The translations under genes were made by a program, and so were the position numbers. The notes beneath the pieces were generated by a model, which worked only from the letters and a program-made list of their open reading frames with translations, was not told the origin of the DNA and made no database searches. Below are positions 52,922 to 62,028 of a stretch of 64,000 nucleotides of DNA, in pieces. Position 1 is the stretch's first letter, and every line of letters begins with the position of its first letter. This DNA is from an uncultured Oligoflexia bacterium (GTDB lineage Bacteria; Bdellovibrionota; Bacteriovoracia; Bacteriovoracales; Bacteriovoracaceae): NCBI GenBank assembly GCA_913058265.1, contig CAJXPQ010000001.1, positions 186,001-250,000 on the forward strand. Direction: 5' to 3'.

Positions 52922-54379
52922 TCACCATTTATACTCGAGGGAGATTTCCCACATATTTTCATTAACTGGAATATGAATTTCTCTATTGGAAAAATTTTTG
53001 GGTAAGGCATTTTGGTAACCAGGTGTAGCATCTCCAACCATATCGTATCTAAACTTTGCGCTATAATCTTCGTTACCAACGCCAATTTCAACGTAACTTC
53101 CACTCACTTGTGAACCATCAATATAAAGATCAGTCTTAGCACCACCGCCTAGCCTTGCTGAATTTCGGGAATTTATTCGCCAATCAACAAATGCCCCGGC
53201 ATCAGCTGACACATAACTTGCATCTTCCACGGTAGATCCTCTTAATCTTGTCTCGCCCTGAACATACACTCTAGTCCTGTCAGTTCCTAAAATAGTCCCC
53301 CTTTTACCGAGCTTAGTGTCTACAAACAAGCCATTCTCGCTACCGTCTTGAGCAACATTATCATAGACTCTGGCATTGCCAGGGCTAACTTCGTTAACAA
53401 TATCATGAAAAAAAGTTTGACTAGAGAGAGCTGAAAAACCAGGAATAGACCCGTTATCATTATCTTTATTTAAAGTGTGAATACCACCACCAATACTCCA
53501 ATAAAAAACATCTCCATCTTTTTCTTTTTCAAGTAAAATTCTTCCAAAATTTTCTTCAATAAAATGCTGTGATACATGCCAATTACCTTCCTCATCTCTT
53601 GTGAAGTTAGGACTTAGTGAATCTTGGAAATTTGTATAAAGATTTGATTCATATTCAACTGTTAAATAGTAACCGGTCCCCTCAAGCTTTTTATGTAGTG
53701 AAAACTTTAAACCGTGTGTAAAACCAATATCATCAGCATCACCACCCTCCTGAACATCAAGCATATTATTATCATTTTTAAGGTGGAATACAAAACTTGT
53801 TCCTTCAATTTTATCAAAAATATCGCCCGGTAAAGAGTATAATTTTTCTTCTCCACCTATAATCACTTTCAATATTTTTCTGGCCTCGACTTCACTTTCA
53901 AGATCAAGCCGGATTTTCTTTCCTTTTGAGTTTGTTGTTTGAATCTCTGACAGTGTTTCATTATCCTTTTCACATTTATCATTCAGAGCAATTTCATGAC
54001 CAACATTAATCTCATCTAGCGACAGTAATAATTGAGATACTAAACCTGCTGATAACAAGCTTCTTGCCGTTTCCAGTCCCAGCATCTCCTTGCATGAAAC
54101 TTTCTTCAATTTAAAATCAAGACTCTTTTTTCTATCTCTTTGGCATGTCCAATGGATTGCTTTAAGTTCACCGTCATTTTCACATAGTAGTTTATTTTGA
54201 TAACGCTTATAGACTTCGTCGGCCAAAGACTCCTTACAAGCACTTTCGCTTTTGACTGAATTTTGAAAAATAATAACACTGTCTAGCTTAGCAATACAAA
54301 TGCAGTCGCTAGCAAAGACAGGGTTGGTGAATAGAATTAAAAGTATATATTTAATCACAAATCTTCTTCGGTAAACCAC
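52922..54379 (-). CDS. Predicted outer-membrane protein, LpxR-like C-terminal half (tentative)
   Basis: A 485-residue exported protein: signal peptide (PVFA-SD, ~24), a Cys-rich N-terminal region (~24-130, eight Cys, including CICIAKLD) and a beta-rich C-terminal half ending LEYKW, with a terminal aromatic as in outer-membrane barrels. DDIGFTHGLKFSLHKKL has the D-x-x-(Y/F)-TxGL pattern of DUF2219/LpxR lipid A deacylases, but the later family motifs are not clear. I treat it as a barrel protein of unknown function. Stop meets the SDR gene's stop on the other strand with no gap. Confidence 0.7.
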   Translation of the reverse strand: MVYRRRFVIKYILLILFTNPVFASDCICIAKLDSVIIFQNSVKSESACKESLADEVYKRYQNKLLCENDGELKAIHWTCQRDRKKSLDFKLKKVSCKEMLGLETARSLLSAGLVSQLLLSLDEINVGHEIALNDKCEKDNETLSEIQTTNSKGKKIRLDLESEVEARKILKVIIGGEEKLYSLPGDIFDKIEGTSFVFHLKNDNNMLDVQEGGDADDIGFTHGLKFSLHKKLEGTGYYLTVEYESNLYTNFQDSLSPNFTRDEEGNWHVSQHFIEENFGRILLEKEKDGDVFYWSIGGGIHTLNKDNDNGSIPGFSALSSQTFFHDIVNEVSPGNARVYDNVAQDGSENGLFVDTKLGKRGTILGTDRTRVYVQGETRLRGSTVEDASYVSADAGAFVDWRINSRNSARLGGGAKTDLYIDGSQVSGSYVEIGVGNEDYSAKFRYDMVGDATPGYQNALPKNFSNREIHIPVNENMWEISLEYKW

Positions 54380-54453
54380 TGTAAATCATGAGTTTTTTGG
54401 ATCAATAATATAATTAACTCAACATTCACAAGGATTAAACCGACAAGAATAGT

Positions 54454-54921
54454 ATGGAAAAAGCAATGGCCAGACTAGGTCGCGATAATCATTTAATTAA
54501 CCTTATCAATAGACTTCCAGCACTCACTGTCATTTATGGGTTGCAATGTCTTATTGTTTATAAATTTATTTCAAATATTAATATTGGGGATTTTGCGCTG
54601 TATCTTAGTTTATTTTTAGTAACTTTTGTTTGCAGTCTCTATGTCTACAATAGGCACCATCATGTCCTACTCTATAAGAATCACTTACTACTTTTCTTCC
54701 AACCATTAAGTGTTTCAAGAAAGATTAAATATTCAGATATTGTTGAAGTCATTGCCCCTGAGGTTGAACGTGAATTTGCCTCTATTCTACTTAAGTTAAG
54801 GTCTGAGGAAACAGTGGCACTACATTTTGTAGACTACCCTGTTCAAGTACAAAGTGTCATTAACGAGCTTATCCAAGATTCTATGACTGACCAAACAGAA
54901 AAATTTGATTTGACCGCCTAG
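54454..54921 (+). CDS. Small membrane protein with two helices and a PH-like tail
   Basis: A 155-residue protein. Two helices (~23-42 and ~46-66) are followed by LLYKNHLLLFFQPLSVSRKIKYSDIVEV and further strands (ILLKLRSEETVALHFVDYP), a layout like bPH2/YdbT-type membrane-anchored PH domains. A second ATG (codon 5) also fits. The last 4 bases overlap the convergent esterase. Function unknown. Confidence 0.7.
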   Translation: MEKAMARLGRDNHLINLINRLPALTVIYGLQCLIVYKFISNINIGDFALYLSLFLVTFVCSLYVYNRHHHVLLYKNHLLLFFQPLSVSRKIKYSDIVEVIAPEVEREFASILLKLRSEETVALHFVDYPVQVQSVINELIQDSMTDQTEKFDLTA

Positions 54922-55607
54922 TTTCTGGCCAAGAATTTCCCGCATTTTTGAATGACTTCCATTGGAATTTCATGTGCTCCACTAAAGCCTATGAACTCTC
55001 CCCGATGACCATCTAATTTTAGTAACTCAAACAAGCTCATTGCTTGGGGATAGCCAAGAATTAGATCTTGTTTCCCATGACTTTGGAAGAAAAATAATTT
55101 ATGCTCTGAGCTGACTAGGCTTTCTAACTCTTTTTGCCCTATTAATGTTCCAGAAAAACAAACAAGTCTCTTGATTCTTTCTAAGTTTCTTCCGGCCAAA
55201 TGTGTCGCGACCATTGCTCCTTGAGAGAAGCCTCCAAGAACAACTTCATCATAACTCTCTATTTGAGAGTTTAAGAATTGGTTACATTTATCTAGCGCCA
55301 TTTCAAACTCTGGTGGATACTGAGTTGAAAAGTCACGGTGCTGCCCACTTTGCATCGCCTTTTCTAGCTCAACCATATCAATATTAAACCAGGCCCTACT
55401 CATCATCATATTCATCTCTAAACCAATATGCCCGTTTGGAAAAAACCAGTCATATTCTTGATGACCTTCAATAGCTTCACCTAGTCCAAAGAGATCATAC
55501 ATTGATGCCCCATAGCCATGAAACATTAGAATTGCTTTCTTAGCTTTATTATCAATCTTTAAATAATCTAGTGTTGATTGTTTCTCATTATGAACTATTG
55601 CGCCCAT
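54918..55607 (-). CDS. Carboxylesterase/phospholipase-type alpha/beta hydrolase
   Basis: A 229-residue cytoplasmic hydrolase of the YpfH/Est-like family. The oxyanion region AILMFHGYGAS is followed by the nucleophile elbow GGFSQGAM (Ser128), then QDLILGY (Asp181) and SGAHEIP (His212) as the triad. WFFPNG is typical of the phospholipase/carboxylesterase family. The ester substrate is unknown. It overlaps the convergent membrane protein by 4 bases. Confidence 0.9.
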   Translation of the reverse strand: MGAIVHNEKQSTLDYLKIDNKAKKAILMFHGYGASMYDLFGLGEAIEGHQEYDWFFPNGHIGLEMNMMMSRAWFNIDMVELEKAMQSGQHRDFSTQYPPEFEMALDKCNQFLNSQIESYDEVVLGGFSQGAMVATHLAGRNLERIKRLVCFSGTLIGQKELESLVSSEHKLFFFQSHGKQDLILGYPQAMSLFELLKLDGHRGEFIGFSGAHEIPMEVIQKCGKFLARN

Positions 55608-55641
55608 AGACCTCTCCTATTTAATTTGTCATACTCTAAAC

Positions 55642-56469
55642 ATGAATCAAGGAATATTATATATTATACTTGCAAGTGTTTTCTTCAGTATCATAAATGG
55701 TCTGGTGAAGTATTTCAATACTATTCCTGCAATTGAAATTGTTTTCTTTCGTTCTTTGATCTCATTAGTCATTACTTATTATTCTATAAGAAAGTTGAAA
55801 ATTAAAATTTTTAATGAGCACACTCCACTTTTAATAGGCAGAGGCCTCTCAGGTGCCATTGCATTAAGTTTATACTTCTACACCATTCAAAATATGCCAC
55901 TTGCAACCGCAGTAACAATCCTTTATCTTGCTCCAATTTTCACAGTTCTCATAGCAATGGTGCTAGTAAAAGAATATCCTAAAAAGCTCCAATGGCCTTT
56001 TATCATTCTCGCCTTTATTGGAACTGTTCTTATGAAAAATATAGATACACGAGTCCAGACAGATCACTTCTTTCTTGGAATTACCGCTGCTTTCTTTGCA
56101 GGACTTGCTTATAATTTCATTAGACTTCTAAAGGATAAGGCCCATCACTCACTAGTGATATTCTATTTTCCACTCATAACCATTCCCATAACTTTGCCAT
56201 TTCTTTATGAACACTGGGTTACCCCAACACCTTCTGAATTCCTAGGCTTATTACTTATAGGACTCTTCACTCAACTGGCACAAGTCTTTATGACAAAGGC
56301 GTATATGCTAGAGAAGGCTTCAAAGATTAGCCACTTTAACTACCTCACGAGTTTCTTTGCTTTTTTGACTGGAATTATATTCTTTAATGAACACTTAAAT
56401 ACGCTGAGCTTACTTGGACTACTATTGGTTTTTATTGGAATTGTATTTTCGACACGTTTCTCAAGATAA
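55642..56469 (+). CDS. EamA-family (DMT) transporter
   Basis: A 275-residue inner-membrane transporter with ten helices in two EamA repeats: the first (IIFLLASVFFSIINGLVKYF ...) and the second from ~145 (FLGITAAFFAGLAYNFIRLLKD ...). ATAVTILYLAPIFTVLIA and HFNYLTSFFAFLTGIIFFNEHL are typical. Substrates of such proteins are mostly metabolites or amino acids, not predictable here. It lies divergent from the esterase with a 34-base gap. Confidence 0.9.
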   Translation: MNQGILYIILASVFFSIINGLVKYFNTIPAIEIVFFRSLISLVITYYSIRKLKIKIFNEHTPLLIGRGLSGAIALSLYFYTIQNMPLATAVTILYLAPIFTVLIAMVLVKEYPKKLQWPFIILAFIGTVLMKNIDTRVQTDHFFLGITAAFFAGLAYNFIRLLKDKAHHSLVIFYFPLITIPITLPFLYEHWVTPTPSEFLGLLLIGLFTQLAQVFMTKAYMLEKASKISHFNYLTSFFAFLTGIIFFNEHLNTLSLLGLLLVFIGIVFSTRFSR

Positions 56470-56475
56470 AAAAAC

Positions 56476-57156
56476 TTACTTTTTATTTCCACTCTTCTCA
56501 ACAAAGTCTGTGAGGTACTTCTTAATTGCTTGCATTTCTCTCTTAAGTTGAGGGACTTTAGCACTTACCTTCTCTAAAACGCCTGTGATTTGATGATCCA
56601 TTATTTTAGCGTTAGACACATACTCAATAAGATAATTCTTTTCTGACTCAGCAACGGCAACTCTAATATCTGCGTGATGCTGAACTTTTTGCATTTGATT
56701 TTTGAGTTCCTCAATTTCTAACTTTAACGTTGCAACATCTGCACTTACCTCTGAATTATTGGCGTAGTTCGTTGGAGCTGCTGATGGTTTTGCTACTTGT
56801 TGCGTTGGTACTGGTCTATTTTCTTGTCTTGGCCTTCTAGCTGTTTCAATATTTTCTACATTACTTGGTATTTCAATTTCAATTTCAATGTCTTCTTCTA
56901 GCTCGACTGCTTTGGCGGTAGGTCTCGGCTTTGGTGCTGGTGCTTTAGCTTTAGGTCTTGGTCTTGGTCTAGGTTTTGGTGCTGAGGCTTCATCATCAGG
57001 CAATGGCTTACCTTGCTGCATACTTTGCACAGCTTGACCCACCTCTGATTCGGGTGAGGCAGAAAAAGTTAAATCGACATCAACATCAAGAGCATCGCCC
57101 TTCTTGCCTATTTCTTCTTCATCTTCAAATTCAAGATCTAGATCTTCAATTGCCAT
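56476..57156 (-). CDS. Cytoplasmic protein with Pro/Arg-rich linker and coiled coil
   Basis: A 226-residue protein: acidic start (MAIEDLDLEFEDEEEIG), a Pro/Lys/Arg repeat (PKPRPRPRPKAKAP, ~58-78) that is probably disordered, an acidic block (EEDIEIEIEIPSN), and a C-terminal helical region (~135-220) with heptad-like spacing (TLKLEIEELKNQMQKVQHH). No signal peptide. It may bridge partners in a complex. Family not recognised. Confidence 0.7.
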   Translation of the reverse strand: MAIEDLDLEFEDEEEIGKKGDALDVDVDLTFSASPESEVGQAVQSMQQGKPLPDDEASAPKPRPRPRPKAKAPAPKPRPTAKAVELEEDIEIEIEIPSNVENIETARRPRQENRPVPTQQVAKPSAAPTNYANNSEVSADVATLKLEIEELKNQMQKVQHHADIRVAVAESEKNYLIEYVSNAKIMDHQITGVLEKVSAKVPQLKREMQAIKKYLTDFVEKSGNKK

Positions 57157-57321
57157 TGATAAAATTCCTACGCCAATAAAAATTATGAGATTCTCTCTCC
57201 TTAGTCATATCGGTAATTTAGAAGAAATACTTAATGGTTTTTGTATAATTTAGCCTTATACAGCTTGCTAAACGCTTGTAATTTCAAAGATAATTGTTAA
57301 AATACTTGCAGGAGCTAATAA

Positions 57322-57858
57322 ATGAATGATGATGAAGATGATAAGCCAACTGTAGTTATTGACTTTAATGAGTTAAAAAGTCAGCTAAACGAGGAAGAAG
57401 AGCTCACGGAACAAGAGGATATTGACAATCTTTTCTCAGATGATTTCCTTGGAGTAGAACCTTTAGAAGCTGAAACAACAAACAAAGAAGAAGTATCCAA
57501 TCAAAGTATTTATCTTTTTGATTATCAGAGTGACTACTTCAAAAAAGCGCTTCCCATGTATCTCAACAATCAAAATATGCATATGATTGAGTCTGTAGAT
57601 GATCTTAACAAGGCATTAACAAACGATCCTAAAGCTATTATCCTTTTCTTCTATAATAAGGCCCCAAAAGCTGTGAATATGCTGACACTACAGATAAAGA
57701 GTAAATTTAAAAAAGCAAAAGCGGTTATTATCGCAAAAAATTTATCAGCTGAAAAAGCACAGCTTCACAGTAATAGTAAATATGGAGCTCACTCCTATTT
57801 AAATGATCCCTTCACTTTAAGTGAGCTTTACCAAACAATAAATTTTCTAGAGAAATAA
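57322..57858 (+). CDS. Pseudo-receiver domain protein
   Basis: A 178-residue soluble protein: a ~60-residue acidic N-terminal region, then a receiver-like fold (~60-178): IYLFDYQSDYFKKAL, IILFFYNKAPKAVNM, AVIIAKNLSAEKA and HSYLNDPFTLSELYQTI. The phosphorylated Asp is absent (the third strand ends FFYN), and the Lys of KPF is Asn (NDPF), so it should not be phosphorylated. It probably works by protein contact. AGGAGC precedes the ATG. Confidence 0.75.
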   Translation: MNDDEDDKPTVVIDFNELKSQLNEEEELTEQEDIDNLFSDDFLGVEPLEAETTNKEEVSNQSIYLFDYQSDYFKKALPMYLNNQNMHMIESVDDLNKALTNDPKAIILFFYNKAPKAVNMLTLQIKSKFKKAKAVIIAKNLSAEKAQLHSNSKYGAHSYLNDPFTLSELYQTINFLEK

Positions 57859-57864
57859 GACCCA

Positions 57865-57896
57865 CAATATTGGCCATGGGAGTATGGCCAATATTG
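57865..57896 (+). terminator. 13-bp perfect hairpin
   Basis: CAATATTGGCCAT (57865-57877) pairs exactly with ATGGCCAATATTG (57884-57896) around GGGAGT. It lies 6 bases past the pseudo-receiver stop, but no T tract follows; GGGAGG, a ribosome binding site, comes next. It may be a terminator, a stabilising 3' end or a translational switch for the small ORF. Confidence 0.5.
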
Positions 57897-57910
57897 CTGG
57901 GAGGAAATCA

Positions 57911-58024
57911 ATGGATAAAAAAGCAACTAAATATCCAAAGATTAGTAACCTTTTATACCCTCTGTTCAGAATAAAATATATCGGCAATTTTAGCAGTTTT
58001 AAGGAATTCCAAGATTTTCAATGA
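57911..58024 (+). CDS. Possible small protein, 37 residues
   Basis: The ATG at 57911 follows a strong GGGAGG (57898-57903) at good spacing, 14 bases after the hairpin. The product starts MDKKATKYPK and continues with a hydrophobic-basic middle (NLLYPLFRIKYIG); it ends QDFQ. There is no signal peptide. It could be a real small protein or leader peptide for the cytochrome gene 85 bases downstream. Support is the ribosome binding site and open frame only. Confidence 0.4.
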   Translation: MDKKATKYPKISNLLYPLFRIKYIGNFSSFKEFQDFQ

Positions 58025-58109
58025 TTTGGATCATCTTTAAAATTATGGTCACATAGTGTTATAAGCGTTATTGTTTAAGCAATACTGATACAAGACAAGG
58101 ATAGTTTGT

Positions 58110-59828
58110 ATGTTTAGACTCATCGCAATAACACTAATTTCATTGCACCTACCAGTTTACGCCTCAAGCCCAGACTGGAGCGCTAGTGCCGAACTTCCGG
58201 GTAAGGCCACTTGTGAAATCATACATGGACATGAGGTATGCCTAACAAAAGAAAATAGAAAAAATATATATAATCTCTCAGATAGAGACTTAGAAGAAGC
58301 TTCTCTTAGAGGAGCGGGACACGCACTTAACTACCCTGTAGACGTGACCAGACTCAAATTGCCTACAGAATCAATGGAAAAGTTTTTTAATAGTGATGCG
58401 GACTCACCTCTAAGAAAATTTATTTTTAAGATAGCTTATAAGCTAACTAAGTTTAAATCCTTTGATGATATTTTTAAATGGATGGGTCTTCATGAATATC
58501 CAAAAAGTACTTATGAAGAAGGACCCAATAGAATACCTGAGATGCATGAGCTTGAAGAGTATAGAATGGGAGTTTCACTTTATCACAGTGAAGAGAATTA
58601 CCGATCAATGTCTTTCAGCTGTGCCGCCTGTCATAGTGCCGACTTATTCGGTGTAAAAGTCTTGGGCCTAACAAATAGGTTTCCAAAAGCGAACGAGACA
58701 TTTATTCTTGGAAAAAAATTATTAGGAAGCACTCCTTCAATACTCTTTAAAACTTTAGTCGATCCCTCAAGTCATGATCTTGAACTTTTCAAAGAAGCTA
58801 AGTCAGCAATGAAGTACGTTGAACTCAAAAAGCCACTTGCATTGGGTCTAGACACATCATTGGCACAAGTTGGCCTCTCTCTTTCTCTTAGAGCTGAGGA
58901 CGAATACGCGACTATGAAACCATTTAGAAGGGCAAGAACGAATCAATTAAGAAAAGTCCCTGGAGATTCAAAACCAGCGGTTTGGTGGAATTTAAAATAC
59001 AAAACAAGATGGTTATCGGATGGCTCGATTGAATCAGGAAACCCTGTGCATACAAATTTTCTTTGGAATGAAATAGGTCGAGGTGTCGATTTAAAAGAAC
59101 TTGAGAAGTGGCTTACAAATAATAAAAAAGTTGTAAAAGACCTAACCGCATTTACCTTTAATACAGAGGCTCCTTTATATGATGATTTTTTCCCAAAAGA
59201 CATTAATATTGAGATGGCGATTAAGGGAGAGAAACACTTCCTGAAAAGTTGTAAAGGATGCCATGGTGTCTATGACAAAGGCTGGTCTGAAGAAAATAGC
59301 GAAAGCTTGAGTTATAAAGAAAATATAGCAACAACAAATGTTTGGTATCACAAAAAATCAAAAGTCGTGGATATTGGAACAGATCCCTATCGCCACCAAG
59401 GTATGAAATACTTTGCAAAAGATTTGAATAGATTAAAAATTTCTAAAACTATTGGAACCCAAGTCACGCCACAAAAGGGATATATACCACCACCGTTGGT
59501 AGGTATCTGGTCTAGGTGGCCTTACTTTCATAATAACTCTGCACCAACACTTTATGATGTTATCTCACTTCCTAAAAATAGAACTCAAAAGTACGCAGCA
59601 GTTGCGGCTGATGATAAGCAGTTGGATTTTGACAAAGAAAGAAACGGTTATCCCCCAATTGAAAAAGTTAGAGAGGAATTTCGCAACAATTTAGATTATA
59701 TATTTGATACAAAGATAAAAGGGCTATCAAATATGGGACATAGGAAAATGCTAGTGGATGAGAATGATAAAGAAATCCTAAATCATACTCAGAAATTAGA
59801 GCTTATTGAGTTTCTTAAAACCCTATAG
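58110..59828 (+). CDS. Exported diheme c-type cytochrome, RoxA/RoxB-like
   Basis: A 572-residue exported protein (signal peptide ends YASS, ~20). It has two heme c sites: CAACHS (Cys171, Cys174, His175) and CKGCHG (Cys381, Cys384, His385). Later, GYIPPPLVGIWSRWPYFHNNSAPTLYDVI matches the conserved end of the RoxA-like diheme family (cf. PLNGIWATAPYLHNGSVPTL), related to bacterial di-heme peroxidases. RoxA cleaves rubber double bonds; the substrate here is unknown. AAGGAT precedes the ATG. Its 3' end overlaps the convergent FHA gene by 14 bases. Confidence 0.85.
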   Translation: MFRLIAITLISLHLPVYASSPDWSASAELPGKATCEIIHGHEVCLTKENRKNIYNLSDRDLEEASLRGAGHALNYPVDVTRLKLPTESMEKFFNSDADSPLRKFIFKIAYKLTKFKSFDDIFKWMGLHEYPKSTYEEGPNRIPEMHELEEYRMGVSLYHSEENYRSMSFSCAACHSADLFGVKVLGLTNRFPKANETFILGKKLLGSTPSILFKTLVDPSSHDLELFKEAKSAMKYVELKKPLALGLDTSLAQVGLSLSLRAEDEYATMKPFRRARTNQLRKVPGDSKPAVWWNLKYKTRWLSDGSIESGNPVHTNFLWNEIGRGVDLKELEKWLTNNKKVVKDLTAFTFNTEAPLYDDFFPKDINIEMAIKGEKHFLKSCKGCHGVYDKGWSEENSESLSYKENIATTNVWYHKKSKVVDIGTDPYRHQGMKYFAKDLNRLKISKTIGTQVTPQKGYIPPPLVGIWSRWPYFHNNSAPTLYDVISLPKNRTQKYAAVAADDKQLDFDKERNGYPPIEKVREEFRNNLDYIFDTKIKGLSNMGHRKMLVDENDKEILNHTQKLELIEFLKTL

Positions 59829-61980
59829 CATACTCGGTCTCATTATCAATTAAAGGCTCTAGAACATTGATACGACTTCTCCAGAAATAAGGAAGTGCTT
59901 CCTTGGTAGATTCGATCGTAGTCATATTAAGCTTATTTAAATTGATAATACTCAAAGCAGATAAATATCTTCCACCATTATCATCTGAATTATAGCCAAT
60001 AGTGATTAGCTTATTGATGCTAAGATCTTCAAACTCTTTATATTTAGTTAAAATCTCAGTGTTAAGTAAAGGTATCAGCGATAGTGAAAGCTGAAACTTA
60101 GGCCATGGAAGATCGTAGTCAATATAGTTAGACTTTACAAATTTCCGATAATTAGACTTTGAATTATATTTCCTAAAAATACCTATATAATCTTTCCGCT
60201 CACTTCGCAAAACATCAGGGTGGTTACTTAATTCAAACTTACTCTTAATTTCATTATTATTAACAACGAGATAAATGGTATCTTTTAAAATAGACGCCCC
60301 ATCATGACTCTTCAATCCGTACAAAGTTGCAAGCTCGGAGCACAGAACTTTCTCTTCCTCAGTTAGACACTTAATTTTATCAATATATTTAGTGTATTGA
60401 TCTAAAAACTTTTGTTTCGTATATTTAGCAAGCTCTATCTTATTAAAGTCAAATAGATGAGAATCACCTAGTTGCTGTAAAAAACCTTCTTGATTTGTAA
60501 ACAGACGAGATGAAAACAAATCAGATAAACGCTTTCTATAAAAGTTACCATCAATTAGAAAAGAGTAATTATCAAGGTCAGTTCTTAAGTATCCTTTAAA
60601 ATCAAAGGTTGTTTCATCATTTGTTGTTTCTAAAGAGACGATTTCAATATACTTAAGTTTATTCTCTTTCATAAATTCCAAACGATCATTTCGAAACAAC
60701 TCTAAAGAAGTGGTAAGAAGCGGTTGGTACCGAACATAAAGGTCGTCATCTTCCACAAGAAGACTTAAACTTTTATTAGTCAAAAAGCTCTCTTTAGTCA
60801 GTATTCCTTTATAATTAGCATCTAATAATTCTTCAGCGACATCCTCTTTAATAGGTAGTTGCCTCTTAACAAACATTTGAAATAGAGCATTCTGATCTGT
60901 GAATAAAATTAGTGTATCACCTTTAATTGAATAGCCTTCGAACTCTGAACGAGTTTGCTCAGGAGCATATTCATCACAAATGACCTTAAGTTTAGGAGTA
61001 GTACAAAGACCTAAGTTTAAAACTTCAGTATATCTTTTGCTAAATCTCTTAATATTCTTGTCTGTAATAGGACTAAACTTAATTTTTTGTTTAACCGCTG
61101 CTGCAATTTGAGACTTCTTAAACTCTGCTAACTTATTAACCTTGTAATATCTAAAGTAGTAAATAAAAGAGAACAGGAATAATGTGAAGCAAAGAATAAA
61201 CAAACCTTTTGGTGTGATTAAGGATGTTCCTCTTTTTGCGCTTGGGTTAGCTCTTTTTCTTTTCTTAGATTTTTTGGTTTTAGATTTTTTACTAGATGTT
61301 CCTCGAGTAATGACTCGATTTTGTGTGATCTCACCTATTTGAGGTTTACTCGTGATACCAGATGGCACAAAGATTTCAGGTTTATACTTTTCTCTATCTA
61401 CTTTTTTTTCACTCTCAAACTTAGCTTTAATTTCTTGGGCAATTTTTTCTTCATCTGAAATAAAATCATCAGCAGCAAGCTCTTCCTCATCGCCCAGTAT
61501 CTCTTCATCTAAAGTTTCTTCATCTAAACTATTAATCCCGGGCACTGGAGGTAGATCTGGTGGTAGATCATCGTCCTCTTCTACGTATTCAATTGAGTCA
61601 GCTTCATCTGAAGTCTCGTTTAATTGGTTTAGAAAGTCTGGGGTTATAATTGCAGTTGCTTCATCCAAGCTTTGAGTTTGAACTTCAGTCACTTCGTCTA
61701 ATTTAGTTATGAATATCCCGCCAATTTCAATGGGAAAGAAAGAGGAGAACTCGAAGGCTTTACCTACTTCAACAGGAACATCATTTACTAAAGTAGGGAA
61801 ACGATTTGTTAGAATTGTGGCAAAAACATCATCATTTTTAGAAATAAGTCGAAGGTGTTGATCGTCTACTCCCTCAAAGGCGAGGCAAATATCACAGCTC
61901 TCACTAGAACCAATAACGACTTCGTTATCATCAAGCTCATATTCCTGAATATCGTCACCAATTTCGACTTGTAATCTCAT
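59815..61980 (-). CDS. FHA-domain membrane protein with duplicated periplasmic domain
   Basis: A 721-residue single-pass protein. An N-terminal FHA domain (~1-95; VVIGSSESCDICLAFEGVDDQHLRL) lies in the cytoplasm, then a long acidic linker with PPDLPPVPG, a basic patch (KKSKTKKSKKRKR, ~231-243), and one helix (~258-277). The ~440-residue periplasmic part has two similar segments: YTEVLNLGLCTTPKLKVICDE ... GDTLILFTDQ, and YTKYIDKIKCLTEEEKVLCSE ... KDTIYLVVNN, so it contains a duplicated domain, each with a Cys pair. The FHA-TM-periplasm order is like YscD/PrgH ring proteins, but no secretion genes are nearby. Confidence 0.8.
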   Translation of the reverse strand: MRLQVEIGDDIQEYELDDNEVVIGSSESCDICLAFEGVDDQHLRLISKNDDVFATILTNRFPTLVNDVPVEVGKAFEFSSFFPIEIGGIFITKLDEVTEVQTQSLDEATAIITPDFLNQLNETSDEADSIEYVEEDDDLPPDLPPVPGINSLDEETLDEEILGDEEELAADDFISDEEKIAQEIKAKFESEKKVDREKYKPEIFVPSGITSKPQIGEITQNRVITRGTSSKKSKTKKSKKRKRANPSAKRGTSLITPKGLFILCFTLFLFSFIYYFRYYKVNKLAEFKKSQIAAAVKQKIKFSPITDKNIKRFSKRYTEVLNLGLCTTPKLKVICDEYAPEQTRSEFEGYSIKGDTLILFTDQNALFQMFVKRQLPIKEDVAEELLDANYKGILTKESFLTNKSLSLLVEDDDLYVRYQPLLTTSLELFRNDRLEFMKENKLKYIEIVSLETTNDETTFDFKGYLRTDLDNYSFLIDGNFYRKRLSDLFSSRLFTNQEGFLQQLGDSHLFDFNKIELAKYTKQKFLDQYTKYIDKIKCLTEEEKVLCSELATLYGLKSHDGASILKDTIYLVVNNNEIKSKFELSNHPDVLRSERKDYIGIFRKYNSKSNYRKFVKSNYIDYDLPWPKFQLSLSLIPLLNTEILTKYKEFEDLSINKLITIGYNSDDNGGRYLSALSIINLNKLNMTTIESTKEALPYFWRSRINVLEPLIDNETEYAIGF

Positions 61981-62028
61981 GAACCTATTTTAATACTGAT
62001 CCAAAAAACATGCAAGCTATTGAAAACA

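Noticed and set aside
61352-61675. Ser-rich open frame antisense to the FHA gene
   Set aside because: It is the reverse of the acidic linker (GAA/GAT read backward as Ser/Phe codons).
59815-61980. FHA-TM protein considered as a type III secretion ring component
   Set aside because: Only the domain order resembles YscD/PrgH. No other secretion genes are nearby, and the periplasmic part is larger and duplicated.
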